Below are positions 34,718 through 47,777 of a DNA stretch of 64,000 bases, in pieces; the stretch's first letter is position 1; each line of letters begins with the position of its first letter. The translations under genes and the position numbers were made by a program. The notes below the pieces were generated by a model, which was not told the DNA's origin, made no database searches, and saw nothing but the letters and a program-made list of their open reading frames with translations. Source of the stretch: Zerene cesonia (taxonomy: Eukaryota > Arthropoda > Insecta > Lepidoptera > Pieridae); contig NC_052117.1 in the NCBI RefSeq assembly GCF_012273895.1, positions 1,426,001 through 1,490,000 of the forward strand. Reading direction: 5' to 3'.

Positions 34718-34993
34718 ATTGCATGTTTATTTTAATAATACATGTACAAGTAGGTTATTATTTCACGCATGTCAATAATATTTACAAATCAATTGCTAAA
34801 TATCGACTACAAATTACAAAACAATTTAAATTACGAAAAGGACGAACCCTCCTCGATATGTCGCTCAAACGGTTTCGTTGCTATTTGAGTGTCAGGATCG
34901 ACTTAATCAAACAATTATTAAAAATATAGCCTCTTTATTCACTTTCATTTCAATCTGACGATTTAATGTGTACTTTCATGATTATTTTTTATG

Positions 34994-34994
<1 letters not shown>

Positions 34995-35051
<57 letters not shown>

Positions 35052-35052
35052 C
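34995..35052. repeat. Trinucleotide microsatellite (ATC)n
   Basis: About 19 ATC units with one ACC interruption. It is followed by ACGATGTTTTCCTTCATCGT, the reverse of part of the retroelement at 14694-14888, so the repeat is probably the edge of a related insertion. Confidence 0.95.
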
Positions 35053-37658
35053 GATGTTTTCCTTCATCGTTTCGTGGTGATGTAAGTAATGAGTAGATAA
35101 ATTGAAAACTCAATTAATTTTTTGGATGCTTGTCCAGTCTCGAACTCTCGACGTTTCGCTTTAAAGTCCGAGGTCCTAACTACTGACCCACTGCTGATTT
35201 TTTATAAAATTATTACTTTAAAGAATGTTGGTGTATGTAAAGCTACCATTGATAATTACATAATTTGTTAAGCTATTCTTAAATATAATTCACGTCATAG
35301 TTTTAACAAACATTAAATGTCACACGATTCCGAAGCATTCGATTAATGCATGAAGGCTTGGGAGTAGTGTTCAGTGCTATATTTATATTGCATACATACT
35401 TTTAAAAGAGAGTTTTTCCTTATTCACCTTTTAAGGTGAAGACAACTTTGTATAGGTATGTGTTCGTAGATTTATGAGAAGACATGGATAAAAAGCATCG
35501 AAAAAAAATTCTATACTTCAAACAAGTTTATAAATACAATACAATATCATTTTTTGGTAAACCAAGAATTCATTATTTTAACTAGAAAATAGTCAACAAA
35601 ATTTTTAGAACGCAAACACGATGAATTGATTTCGAACCCATTAATAAATTGAAATTAAAACAATAAACGTAAACATACCACAAATAAGCCACAACCGTCA
35701 TACTAACTTAATAAATCTCTACAGCAAATAAAACACCAAAGAATGTTGTATAAAAACATTCACACATTGCAAATAACTTCTTCAATGAATGTTCAGAACC
35801 TTCTAATAAAGGCAACAGTAAATATTGCGTCTGTGAAGGACTGGGGCACTTAGCACGGCCGTTGCAGCCAAACTTAAGACCTTGATTATATAGGCTTCAA
35901 AATAGAGCGTCATCAAAATGTATCCACAAGCTAAAATCTGCGTAAACTTAATGCAATAAAGTCCAAAATCATTTTGTCTCTTGTTCTAGCCTCTTGCATT
36001 TGTGAGTAAAATCCGTGCAGATTTAATCCAACTAATTATGTATCTAATTGTATTAATATAGAATTCTATTTACGATGACAATCAAATGTAGATTCAATGT
36101 ATCTGTATATCAGTGTGGGAACAGTGTCCCTTTCGTGTTATTTATGAAACGTTCACATTAAATCAATATACAAATTAGAAGTAATTGATACAGCGACTTG
36201 TTTCGTCATACTTTCGTTATAATTTCTGTGATAAATGGAATATCTGTTTGGTTATAACCTGTAGACGGATTGCATAACGGCCAGTTTTGACGTAAAACAC
36301 AGTACTAGTGAAAACTATGTAATACTTATGAGGTGATAATGTTGTTGTTTAAACGTGGAATAATTAATATCTGCATAGTTTATACGCTAAAAAATCCCTT
36401 GAGCAATAAGCTGAATACATTACGAATGAATATATTATCTTTAATAATGACTTACTATTACTGGACCGATTTCAAAAATTATTTCGCTGTTGTATTAGTG
36501 TGAGTGAGTGCTATAGTCTCTCGGTATATCAGGAACGAAGACGAAGGGGATCGCTATACTAGATATAAAATTATATGCTAACTTAGCGCAATTTATCATC
36601 CCAGTTATAAATATTATTTCGCGGATAACCTAATTGGCATTAATTTTATTTTGTTTAAAAATGTTGAGCGCAACAAAGTCTTATATTGTTTGCCGTTAGG
36701 AAGTTTTTACTACCTAAGCAGTAACAAATATAATGGTTGACGAATCATATGATTATTTACTGTTCAAAATTAAACTCTTGCAATGAATTTTTGAAATACA
36801 TTACTTTTGAAATTTGATAATTATAATTTATAATCAATAACATGTGATAATAAATACACTAGATTTCAAATTCATCCGTCTTAAATAGAATTAATTAAGA
36901 TTAATTTAAGACTTTCCTCATTCATCTTCATTTTACAATTCTGCACATATACAAATCCCTACAAATATTATAAATGGAATAAAGCTCTGTCAACTTTTCA
37001 CACCTAAACCACAGCATCGATTTAGATGAAATTTGATTAGCACAGAGATAGTTTGAGACCTAAGAATGGACAAAATCCATCCGGTGTTATCCTGGAACGG
37101 GAAACATGGAAACATGGGTAACCCCAGAAATCTATGCTTTCCTTTGACTACGCCTTCAAAAAGCTTGTATATAAATAATAATAATAATAAAAACATATTT
37201 ATTGACATAAAATATAGTACATTTCTTATACGACACAAATCTCCGTCATTATTAAATATCAAATCTTTTTATACGCCCATATCTCTGGGAGTCTATTAAA
37301 CTCAAATATCACTATTGTACTTTAAGGATGCAGGATCGTCAGCGTTGAGCAAACCGTCGATAACATTTTATTGGTCAATTTCAGTTTTTCGAATGCTTAA
37401 ATGTGAGACCAAGTCGAGTCGCGGTCACTTGTTATGCAATGAACGTGCCCAGTTTATAATAGCCCTTTGTAATGCGAAGTGCTTGAAATACAGTGAATTT
37501 TACCAACTTGAATGAAAGAGGAGCAGGTCGTGAGACGATAACGATTGACCATACAGTCTGATTTGTACTTTGTTTTAATACAGACAATTATTTAAAACAT
37601 TTTTAGATTTAATTCATGGTTGAAATGGGATACATTATTTTATTTATGCAAGTAAATG
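35053..37658. other. Stretch with no gene recognised
   Basis: The start (to about 35190) reads like a degraded retroelement with GTCTCGAACTCTCGACGTTT. The part 36973-37140 (with CACCTAAACCACAGCATCGA then TTTAGATGAAATTTGATTAG) reads like another dispersed repeat fragment. I see no coding exon. Confidence 0.5.
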
Positions 37659-37689
37659 TTTCTTTCTTTCTTTCTTTCTTTTCTTTCTT
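37659..37689. repeat. Tetranucleotide repeat (TTTC)n
   Basis: Seven to eight TTTC units in tandem. Confidence 0.9.
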
Positions 37690-39960
37690 ATTATATTTTA
37701 GAGACCCGCTCCTGGCTTTGCCTGAGAATATAGCCTATATAACACTCAATATACGTTATCCATACATCCAATGGTGAAAGAATTCTACAAATCAGTCAAG
37801 CAGTTCTTGAGATTAGCTCAAACAAACTCTTAATCTTTATATTAAACGTAAATAGATGTAAATTATTTTTATGTGTGTTGTATAAACAAATAAAATATAT
37901 TTATATTATATCAGAAACAATTAAAAACAATGAAATGGCGAAGAATCACTATAAAAAGATGTGGATAAACATTTTTTTCAATATAAAAATAAGAAATGTT
38001 ATTCTAATCACTTAGCCTAATATAAGCGATACGTTAATTATAGCCGTTGTTAAAAATTGCTGGAACGATAGTGAATTATTTATGGTTTAAAATTATTATT
38101 AATTTAATAGATATATCGACATCTCATCCAGCCATTTACCAAAGGCTATTATGACGATACTGATGATATTGTATTAAAACAATAGATGATCTATTCATTT
38201 CATTCCATCCCAAAATAAATACGTTTAGTTTCTATTAAAAAACTAACTATATATTTTTCAGGAATCTGTTTTACCAACAGAATAATTCAAATCCTTTGGG
38301 CTTGGTTACATTTTGTATGTATCAGAAATTACGTATTTTATAAAAGCAATACATTACGCATATTAGATAATTCATATTACGTTAAACCCATACTTACCTC
38401 ACTATCCATGAGACCAATTCACAACCAGACAATGTGTCTCACACAATGCTTATTAAATCACAATAATCAGTATTGTGGTGAAAACAATAAACTAAAAACT
38501 ATATTCACTGTTAATATTGCTTAATTCTGTATTTATAAATGAATTTAAAAAAAGGACTGGGTTCTATGATTCTTTTTTTTATTCGAATTAGAGACTTTGA
38601 TTCTGAGTTAATAGTAATAATTAATATTGACATTTTTTTAATGATTTATTGTGTTTACTGCATTCTTATTTCGTTTAAGGCTAGGTGAAATTAACTTTTG
38701 AACTAATTAAAGTATTTGAGATGAATGTAATAGCTTTTCAACTATTAACATTATTGTTTATACTTTTAATATTTTTATCTGTATTTATTGCGCAACAGAT
38801 AAACATTACGTAGTATTAAAATATATATAACAATAGGTTGAATGGTGGATATATAAAAATATCATAATAATACACTGATAAATGACACATAAAAAAGGCA
38901 GTGTCATAATTCTACAATTATGCATAATTTTGTTCGAGTACAATATTTTTTAATCAAATTAAAAATGTATTAAGACAATTGGAAACTGTTACGAAAAAAT
39001 GGCGCGAAATTTTCGCGTGTGAACTTTATAACATCATTTAACACCTTAATGACTTGTAATTTTATTTCTTGAACCGGCATTCCCAAATATTACGTAGGCT
39101 GTATTTTTTTTTGCAAAAATTCAGTGTGGTAGGGTCGAGTCGTAATATTTTTAGACAATTTTTTCGCTTCTTAGGTAAAACAAATAATTATTTTAATGAA
39201 AACTATCGTGTCAACGAACTAAATATCACCACTATAATGACTTGCAGTAGTTATGCATAAATCTATCACAGATTTGCGTAAAATTACAAAAGCTTTTCTA
39301 GTTATAGGTTAACTTAATAACCCTTGCATCAACCGAGGAATTTGAAACGGTTTAATCTTAAATGTGGGTCGTTTCTGTACCTACTGTCCTTTTTAAAGCT
39401 CAGGAAGCGATTGGACTGTGCTGCAGTACAACATGAAAGTAGGAATAATGCAAATGACTGGAAACTTGATTTTTGCTTAGTTGACCTCATGGACCTCTTG
39501 GTGATTCATTGGTATTAGCATTTTAGTTATTAGTGTGTTGGAGTCGGGATTCGGTCTGCGTTTTGTAAAATTTTTGCAAAACATAATAAATATCTGGTTA
39601 CTATACTCTTACTAATAAGCATACCTTTTTGTTTATGTGAAAAAGTAATATACATACGTAAAGACTAATTATTTAGGACAAATAAACATTTGATCGCATT
39701 GAATCTGAGGTCATAAATTAGTCCTAAAAATAAATATATATGTTAGTGTTAATTTCGTCTAGTTGGACAAAGTTTTAAGCTAGTAAGCTAAACTAAAGCC
39801 TTATAATAATTGTAATAAATTTATTCATTTCCTAACCTTAAAACCAGAAATACGTAAACATCTTGCCCTTTCTATAAAAGTCAGTTTGCACACACGCCAA
39901 CAACATCCTACTGACACACAGTTGCGAAGCGATCTACCTCCCTCGTATAGTGGGGTTCAG
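37690..39960. other. AT-rich stretch upstream of gene D
   Basis: No gene is recognised. TATAAAAG at 39873-39880 is a second, more distal TATA-like site for gene D. Confidence 0.5.
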
Positions 39961-39964
39961 TTCT

Positions 39965-40000
39965 TATATAAATACAATGTGCCCTCAGTGGATATCAGTG
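39965..40000 (+). promoter_or_regulatory. Core promoter of gene D (TATA box plus initiator)
   Basis: TATATAAAT at 39965-39973 is followed, with the usual spacing, by the arthropod initiator TCAGTG at 39995-40000. The A at 39997 would be the start of transcription, 32 bases from the first T of the TATA box, leaving a 36-base 5' leader before the ATG at 40033. Confidence 0.7.
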
Positions 40001-40032
40001 TAACATTATTTGTGTACAGTGTACTAAGAAAC

Positions 40033-43000
40033 ATGAAGACTTTTGTAAGTTCTTATTGTGATCATAGAGTATACATTGCACAGATAATTAATAAGCGCCT
40101 AAAATTTTTAATAGCGCCATATTTTTAGTATTAAATTTAAAATTGATCGTATTATTTATAACTAATTCATATTAAAAATGATATTTAAAAAATATATGCA
40201 AAATTATGATATTATTGTGTCGCTTTTTTACATATAAATTTATATTATATGCGCTAATAGCTAAAATCTCAAATCGATTAGTTTAAATTATTAATTAAAA
40301 AGTCTAAATAATGTAAATGAAAAAATTGATAATTCATAACTCATAAACAAGTGCATTCCTTTATTTTTATTGTAACCATATTTCATTAGACCAATAAATT
40401 TTAATACATATCAATTGTAAGTAAAAATAATTAAAATTTATGTAGTCGTATAAATCGTTGTAAATTTCTAAGAATTTTATTATGAAGGAGTGTGAATTAA
40501 TATTAATTGGAAAGTATTTAAGTTTTAAGTATTGAATTATATGTTGATCAAATATTTTCCTTTATTAATATTATACCCTAATCGCTAAATAAAAAATCCT
40601 AAAATGAGATCTATTCCAATAATCTGACCAGTCCTTAAAATAAAAATCTTTTTCGTACTTGACTAATGCGCGTTTGTCATGTTTTAGTTATTTTTATAGT
40701 CGAAATCGAAAGAATTTATTTGCATCAACTTCAAGTTCCCTCATTCACGTTCTTCATTCTAAATTTGATAAGTTATAAAATATGCTACAATAGATATTTT
40801 TCAAATACATTTTTAACTGTTTGATCCATCCATCCAAACCTTGAAATATTCGAAAATACCAAAATGTATTTAATTAATAAACACACCCGAAAAACCTTCC
40901 CGATATCACATCAATCTAACTCTTTACGTAATAACTAACGAAGCCGGCAATTGAAAGCGAAACCAAAATAAACAATAACACATAAATCATTCATCAACTA
41001 CCATAAGGTCCTGCTTAATATTTCAGTCTCGTTGTAAATTTCGTTTTCGTGGACGTAATGTGGTGTCGTGAACTCGTAATGTAAAAGTGTTCGGAACTTT
41101 GCCAATTATTTGGCTAAAATACTATATTATTATTTATTTATTTTATTTATTAGAATAGTTGTTGAACACAATTGTCTGAACAAGATGTTTTTTAGCGTTT
41201 TATGGTCTATAGATACATACGCTTGCGGTCTGTATATTAAAATGACAAGGCATGTAGCTTACTGCAAAATTAATTCAAGGGTAATATTTCGTTGACAACT
41301 ACTGAAATATAAATCAAACAAACCAAATAATGTCGATCGTAATAACGCAGTTACTATTTTTAATCTCAACTCTAGCAACGTGACGATAAATTCTATTTTT
41401 TATCTAGATTGCTGTATTGTTCGTGGCTGCTGCGGTTCTCGCTGAGCCAAGCAAAGAACCAAGCAAAGTGGTCCAGAAGCGAAGTGGCCTAGTTGGGCAC
41501 TATGGTGGTCTATACGGAGGCAGCTTAGGTGGTCATGGGTATGGACTAGGCGGAGGGTATATCTCATCTGGATCTAGTCTCGGCTATGGATACGGAGGAC
41601 TTGGAGGTAATTTTATTCAATATGATGTCTGTGGAAGCGACGTCCCGTGTTCTTTGTTTATCCTATACGACTTTTCATAAAGTAAGACATAATTGTGTCC
41701 CCTGTATTTCTCATCTAAGGGACTCTGTGATCAGCTTTCTTAATCCTTACAGAATGAGACCTCTTTTGTTTCGTTTTGTTTTACTTCATCTAATACAAAA
41801 ACCAAATTCACTCGTTTCTATGCTATTGCATGATGCGTTAAGCACTAAGGAGATCTAACACTTGTTTATAAAAATTACAATATTTGCATGCGTGTTACAA
41901 ATTAACAATAATAGCGTTACATTAGCATAATCCCAAACTCTTATTCAACAAATAAAACTACTTACGTAGATTATTAACGAATATACGTAATAACAAATAC
42001 TACTGCATTGAAGTTAAAATTTATATTAAAACATTCCTAAAATATAATTACATTACGTATCTTTATTTCACAATTTTTTATGAACGATATACGCAATGTA
42101 ATCATTTCATTGACAAAAAGCAACAATTAACAATCATTCTTATTGTCTTCTTTCTTAAGATAGGAATTATATAGCCAGTAGGACAGAGCTAGCTTTAAAT
42201 TATATACTAGCTTTTGCCCGCGGCTTCGCACGCGTTATATTCGGAGTAGTTTAATAAATGTTATTATTTGTATAAACCTTCCTTTTGAATCACTCTATCT
42301 ATTTAAAAAACCCCATGAAAATCCATTGCGTAGTTTTAAAGATTTAAACATACATAGGGACACAGGGACAGAGAAAGCGACTTTATTTTATACTACGTGA
42401 TTTTGATTTGTAACATCAGTACTCTCAGCTATTCCCAGTATTTGAACTAAATCTTTACATAAATCCTATTCAAGGCGGTCTCGGCGGAGGTTTTGGTAGC
42501 GGCATCGGTAGCGGCATCGGCATCGGATCGGGCGCAATTGTCGGCGCCAACGTTCACACAACCGTAACCAAGCATGTTGGTGTGCCCGTGCCCGCACCTT
42601 ACCCAGTAGCTGTTGATAGACCAGTTGCCGTCCCCGTTAAGGTGATTACGCACATTATGGTTATGTGAGCTGGTTTATGTTGTTTGTGACGTAGAATATA
42701 TAGTACTGTTGATTTAGCAGAAGCTTCCGTTTAGTGTAGTAACCTAAAATTTGCTAGAACATTCTTGTGATAATCCATTAGAAGTTTTAATAAGTGTCTT
42801 GTATAGAAATTAGAACTCTTTAGTTTAATATGCATCATGTATAAGTATACTTTACACGTTCAAAATCAGTCGTAAAGCTTTATAAACTCATACATTTAAC
42901 TTTATTGAAATAATGTTAAAGCGATAACATAATGTACAGACTACTAGGCGCACACTTCATCAAAACCTAAAATATATTTCTAATGTTCAAGTTTTCCCAT

Positions 43001-44830
43001 GTCTAAATTACAGGTTGCAGTGCCTGTCCCAGTAGACCGACCCTACGCCGTTCCAGTGCCCAGGCCCTACCCAGTGGCTGTAGAGAAGCCCGTAGCTGTG
43101 CCCGTTGACAGGCCTGTGCCCTACCCCGTGCCCCATGCCGTGCCCTATCCAGTGGTTAAACAGGTGAGTCGGAGCTATATAAGACCAAGAATGTTAACTA
43201 ACGTATATTGCAAAATGAAGGCAAAGAAAATAGAAGATAAAATGACTGATGAATAGAAGGAAAAAAAACCCTGAAAACTTTTTTCTGGAAAGGTTTTCTA
43301 AATACAATTCACCTGTTCAAAAACATGGTAAATAACAATCTGACAAAGATGACATTTACAAACATTAAATAATCCCTGACAATCCGTCTTTGATCAAAAA
43401 TAATGTACGCTAACATAAAGGAAATTGTTTCAGGTCGGAGTTCCAGTGCCAGCCCCCTACCCAGTCCCAGTGCCCAGGCCAGTCGCCGTCCCAGTCGCTC
43501 AGCCAGTAGCCGTCCCAGTAGCCGTCTCTAGCGGCGGTCTCGGCGGTATCGGCGGTGGTATCAGCAGCGGTATCGGCGGTGGTATCGGCAGCGGTTTCGG
43601 CGGCGGTTACGGAGGNNNNNNNNNNNNNNNNNNNNNNNNNNNNNNNNNNNNNNNNNNNNNNNNNNNNNNNNNNNNNNNNNNNNNNNNNNNNNNNNNNNNN
43701 NNNNNNNNNNNNNNNNNNNNNNNNNNNNNNNNNNNNNNNNNNNNNNNNNNNNNNNNNNNNNNNNNNNNNNNNNNNNNNNNNNNNNNNNNNNNNNNNNNNN
43801 NNNNNNNNNNNNNNNNNNNNNNNNNNNNNNNNNNNNNNNNNNNNNNNNNNNNNNNNNNNNNNNNNNNNNNNNNNNNNNNNNNNNNNNNNNNNNNNNNNNN
43901 NNNNNNNNNNNNNNNNNNNNNNNNNNNNNNNNNNNNNNNNNNNNNNNNNNNNNNNNNNNNNNNNNNNNNNNNNNNNNNNNNNNNNNNNNNNNNNNNNNNN
44001 NNNNNNNNNNNNNNNNNNNNNNNNNNNNNNNNNNNNNNNNNNNNNNNNNNNNNNNNNNNNNNNNNNNNNNNNNNNNNNNNNNNNNNNNNNNNNNNNNNNN
44101 NNNNNNNNNNNNNNNNNNNNNNNNNNNNNNNNNNNNNNNNNNNNNNNNNNNNNNNNNNNNNNNNNNNNNNNNNNNNNNNNNNNNNNNNNNNNNNNNNNNN
44201 NNNNNNNNNNNNNNNNNNNNNNNNNNNNNNNNNNNNNNNNNNNNNNNNNNNNNNNNNNNNNNNNNNNNNNNNNNNNNNNNNNNNNNNNNNNNNNNNNNNN
44301 NNNNNNNNNNNNNNNNNNNNNNNNNNNNNNNNNNNNNNNNNNNNNNNNNNNNNNNNNNNNNNNNNNNNNNNNNNNNNNNNNNNNNNNNNNNNNNNNNNNN
44401 NNNNNNNNNNNNNNNNNNNNNNNNNNNNNNNNNNNNNNNNNNNNNNNNNNNNNNNNNNNNNNNNNNNNNNNNNNNNNNNNNNNNNNNNNNNNNNNNNNNN
44501 NNNNNNNNNNNNNNNNNNNNNNNNNNNNNNNNNNNNNNNNNNNNNNNNNNNNNNNNNNNNNNNNNNNNNNNNNNNNNNNNNNNNNNNNNNNNNNNNNNNN
44601 NNNNNNNNNNNNNNNGTATCAGCAGCGGTATCGGCGGTGGTATCGGCAGCGGTTTCGGCGGCGGTTACGGAGGCAGTTACGGAGGCGGTTATGGAGGCGG
44701 TTACAGTAGCTACAGCAGCGGTTACGGTCTCCACGGCGGTATCAGCAGCGGCCACGGCATCATCAGCGGCGGTCACGGCATCATCAGCAGCGGCCACGGC
44801 ATCATCAGCAGCGGCCACGGCATCCACTAA
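40033..44830 (+). CDS. Gene D: secreted Gly-rich and Val/Pro-repeat cuticle-type protein
   Basis: Five exons: 40033-40044 (MKTF, donor GTAAGT), 41408-41606, 42475-42641, 43014-43163 and 43434-44830 (TAA), the last cut by a 1000-N gap. Junctions are AG/GT; phases are 0, 1, 0, 0. Exons 1-2 give a signal peptide, MKTFIAVLFVAAAVLA, then EPSKEPSKVVQKRSG with a dibasic KR. Exon 2 and the start of exon 3 are Gly/Tyr-rich (GGLYGGSLGGHGYGLGGG). The rest of exon 3, exon 4 and the start of exon 5 are Val/Pro repeats (VGVPVPAPYPVAVDRPVAVP, DRPYAVPVPRPYPVAVEKP). The C-terminal part is Gly/Ser/Ile/Tyr (GGYGGSYGGGYGGGYSSYSS) and finishes with GHGIISSGHGII repeats. There are no Cys and no RR chitin-binding domain. 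If the gap is false (see findings) the protein has 288 residues. A structural cuticle protein is inferred, related in layout to gene C. Reading through the N run shifts the frame, so Ala/Val-rich versions of the tail are artefacts. Confidence 0.88.
42206..42400 (-). mobile_element. GCCCGCGG dispersed element in intron 2 of gene D
   Basis: It is the intact version of the element split at 4356-4758: it starts ACTAGCTTTTGCCCGCGGCT and ends AGAGAAAGCGACTTTATTTT then ATACTACG. Confidence 0.8.
43616..44615. other. Assembly gap of exactly 1000 N inside gene D
   Basis: The 58 bases just before the gap (43558-43615) are identical to the 58 bases just after it (44616-44673). Contig ends that overlap but were not merged would give exactly this pattern. 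Confidence 0.98.
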
Positions 44831-45615
44831 ACTATCTCCTAGACTAGTAACATTCGGTTGTCAGGGGCGGCGTGCTTGGGCGTTATGAGGCAAGAGTAAC
44901 TAATGACCATTGTATTGTAAACTGTCTTGATGTTTCAATAGTTCACGTATCAACACTTAGATATGTGCACACTGCACGTAATCTTTTTGCAAAAGTGTCG
45001 GCACTTATCTGTACTAAATCGTGTATTAACCTTACCCATACTACGCTCGGAGCTTTTAAATTTAAGACTGATGAGTAAAACCGAATATCGACAAGGCATT
45101 AGAGGCTAAAGTCACAAGTTGTGATCTAGGTTAGGCATTAAGCACATGGGGGTAGGGTCGTGCAATTTAGGTACAAAGCTTTGCTGCAAACCGGCTGTCT
45201 CATGTAAGAAGATCGCGACTCAGAACGGTACAAATTATAATTGCTTGTCGCCAAATTTTTGAGGTAAATAGATGCGTAGTTTTATGCTCTTTATTATACC
45301 CACAATTCTATATCACTATAGTATTTTGTCTGGGACACTTAATTGTTTAACAAATAGGTTTGTGTATAAACATGCTTTGTTGAACAATTAATTGTGGTCT
45401 TAAAACTTGAGTAAATATCAAAGCTTTAACAAGATGTTACACGAATGTTCGCTAAATATTATATATTTGTAAAACGCTCGATCTCTTTAGAAGAGCAATC
45501 TAAGTACCTGGTTTTTGTACTTTTGTATATAGTATTTCTAATGTTTAGTTTTAAGCTTCAACAATGAGTTTATTTCGACCGCAGTCGGCTAAAAACTATT
45601 ACGAACCTTTTTCAT

Positions 45616-45621
45616 AATAAA
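45616..45621 (+). terminator. Poly-A signal AATAAA for gene D
   Basis: It is about 790 bases downstream of the stop codon. No other gene lies between. Confidence 0.55.
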
Positions 45622-45817
45622 TGGTTGTATGAAATCTGACTTCTTTTATTTCATTCTTGGTGATCTACCAAAAGTTACAAAGATAGTACATGTTATTGTA
45701 TATTTATATATTAACAACTAAATCAATCAATTAACAGAGAAGAAAGAAATTAAATTAATACTTTTGTGAGTTAGATCATTTTTAAAATCTTACAAAGATT
45801 TTAAAATTCGTAAATTA

Positions 45818-45844
45818 AGAAAGAAAAGAAAGAAAGAAAGAAAA
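45818..45844. repeat. Tetranucleotide repeat (GAAA)n
   Basis: About six AAAG units with one irregular unit. Confidence 0.85.
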
Positions 45845-47777
45845 GCATTAATTTTGACACAGACATACACACAACAGATCATAATAGAAAACAACAGCAT
45901 TAAATTAGTAATAATTGATTGAATTATAATAAAACAAAGCAATAACAAATCAATTTTTTGATTCATATAGAACAAACGTTTTTAAATAACGTTCACAGGA
46001 TTAATCTTATATTAATTTCAAAAGCAGAACCTTCCTTAAACCTCATAAGCTAGATGACTCCTAGATACTAGTTATTACCTCAGCAAATTATATCATATCC
46101 TCATTCCTTTGGGCTGTTATCACTGCAGTCAGGTCGGTTACACAACCTAAACCTAACCTAATCTAGACAACGCCCCAGATAACCTAAATGGGGTGTGATT
46201 AATGATTTCTATTGATGACTTAATTGATGATGGCATCGGAAACTAAAATCAATAATAAGTAACAATATGTATTGATATTTTTTTTTTTTTTTTTGAGATA
46301 AGTATAAAAAATGGAATATCACAAAATGCAAATCAATCGATATAAACATACACAATTTTATAATTTATTTATTATGAAAAAAGACCAATTATTTCATTAA
46401 GTATATGAAATAACCGATAATAATTTATCTATTTATTATATATATCATAGTGATTAATCACTGTTTGTTTATAAATCCAAGGAGTAAAACGTCTTTCTTT
46501 TTACATTCAAAATAGTTGAATTAACAATAGGACCAAGAACTTAAGACTAATTGGTAAAAAGTATGTGAATTTTTAAGAAATCATATTTGCCTTGCAAAAA
46601 TATATTGTAATATTTGGTCAGATTTTGATATTAATTACAAACGACGTTCCTAACAAAGTGGATTTTCAACTGATTAACGTACTTCTTTAACTTGAATAGG
46701 AAATTGTTGGTTCTAAAATTTATAGGTGGTTGCTAAAAACATCGGTGACTCTTATCCCTGAAAAGAGTCATTAATTCATTTGTTTGATTCGTGTGACTCA
46801 CAGCTAAATATCCTTCCAACACACTGCGATAGAATATTAGCCTAGTAAACATTGTTGGAATTATACATTCGTTTTCAAAATTATACAATCAAAACTCAAT
46901 ATGCATGTATAAACATGTTTATAACAATGACAGGAGGACTACTATCGACTATTGTAACGGCGTGTTGCACGTGACCGGCATCGAACCCGGAACCTATTTC
47001 CATGCATTACATAATTTAGATATTGGATCGAAAACGTCTAATCTTTGATCGTAGGTCTACTTGAGGAACGTTATAATGATCTAAATAATAAATTTATATC
47101 TGTAAGTATAGAATAGTCATATTATATTTCTCAAGAGTTGGATTATTTATTTGCTGAAACGCGTTTGAGAAAATAAAAAAGAGATTATTAAGATAACTCT
47201 TCTATCTATCTAACGATAGTCTTCAGTTATATCTTTGTAGAATTTCTTGCTTTGATTCTTAATAGATAAAACAAATACATCCTTCCAAAAAGAAATCTAA
47301 CAGAAACAAAAAAATGTGATACTTATCGTCATCATTTTATAGCTTTATGTATTTCTTCTTAGATAAATATTAAAAGCAACACAAGAAATTTTGATTTTGA
47401 AATTTGCGATTATAAATAATGATAAGTTATGAAATATAAAGCATATACTATTAAAAGCAGAGTTATGTCAATAGAATAAACTATAAGACTGCGTGTTATA
47501 TAGCGCAGATAACCTAACAATACCTATGTAAGAAATAATACGAATAGGTTATTTCGTAAAAGTACCTGCTCTATATATTTATTTAACTTTTTTTAGTATC
47601 GGTACAATGTGGCTACATGACCAAGCTTTTTATGTTTTAAATACTTAGCTAAAAATCCATTTTCAATCAGATTTAGAATTTATGAAGACTAATTTTAAAT
47701 AAGAATAGAAGAAGATTAAAAAAAATACGATATAAAATCAATTAACATTTTATAAAACAAATTCAGAATTATTTTAA

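Noticed and set aside
43425..44888. Long open frames on both strands across the gap at 43616-44615 with Ala/Val-rich ends
   Set aside because: They read through 1000 N and leave the frame of the real exon; the true frame after the gap is the Gly/Ser/His one ending at 44830.
46146..46165. Telomere-like CCTAA units
   Set aside because: Only about three imperfect units; such short runs are frequent and do not mark a telomere.
46960..47010. tRNA-like box B (reverse complement GGGTTCGATGCCGG)
   Set aside because: No box A or cloverleaf could be built around it; probably a SINE remnant or chance.
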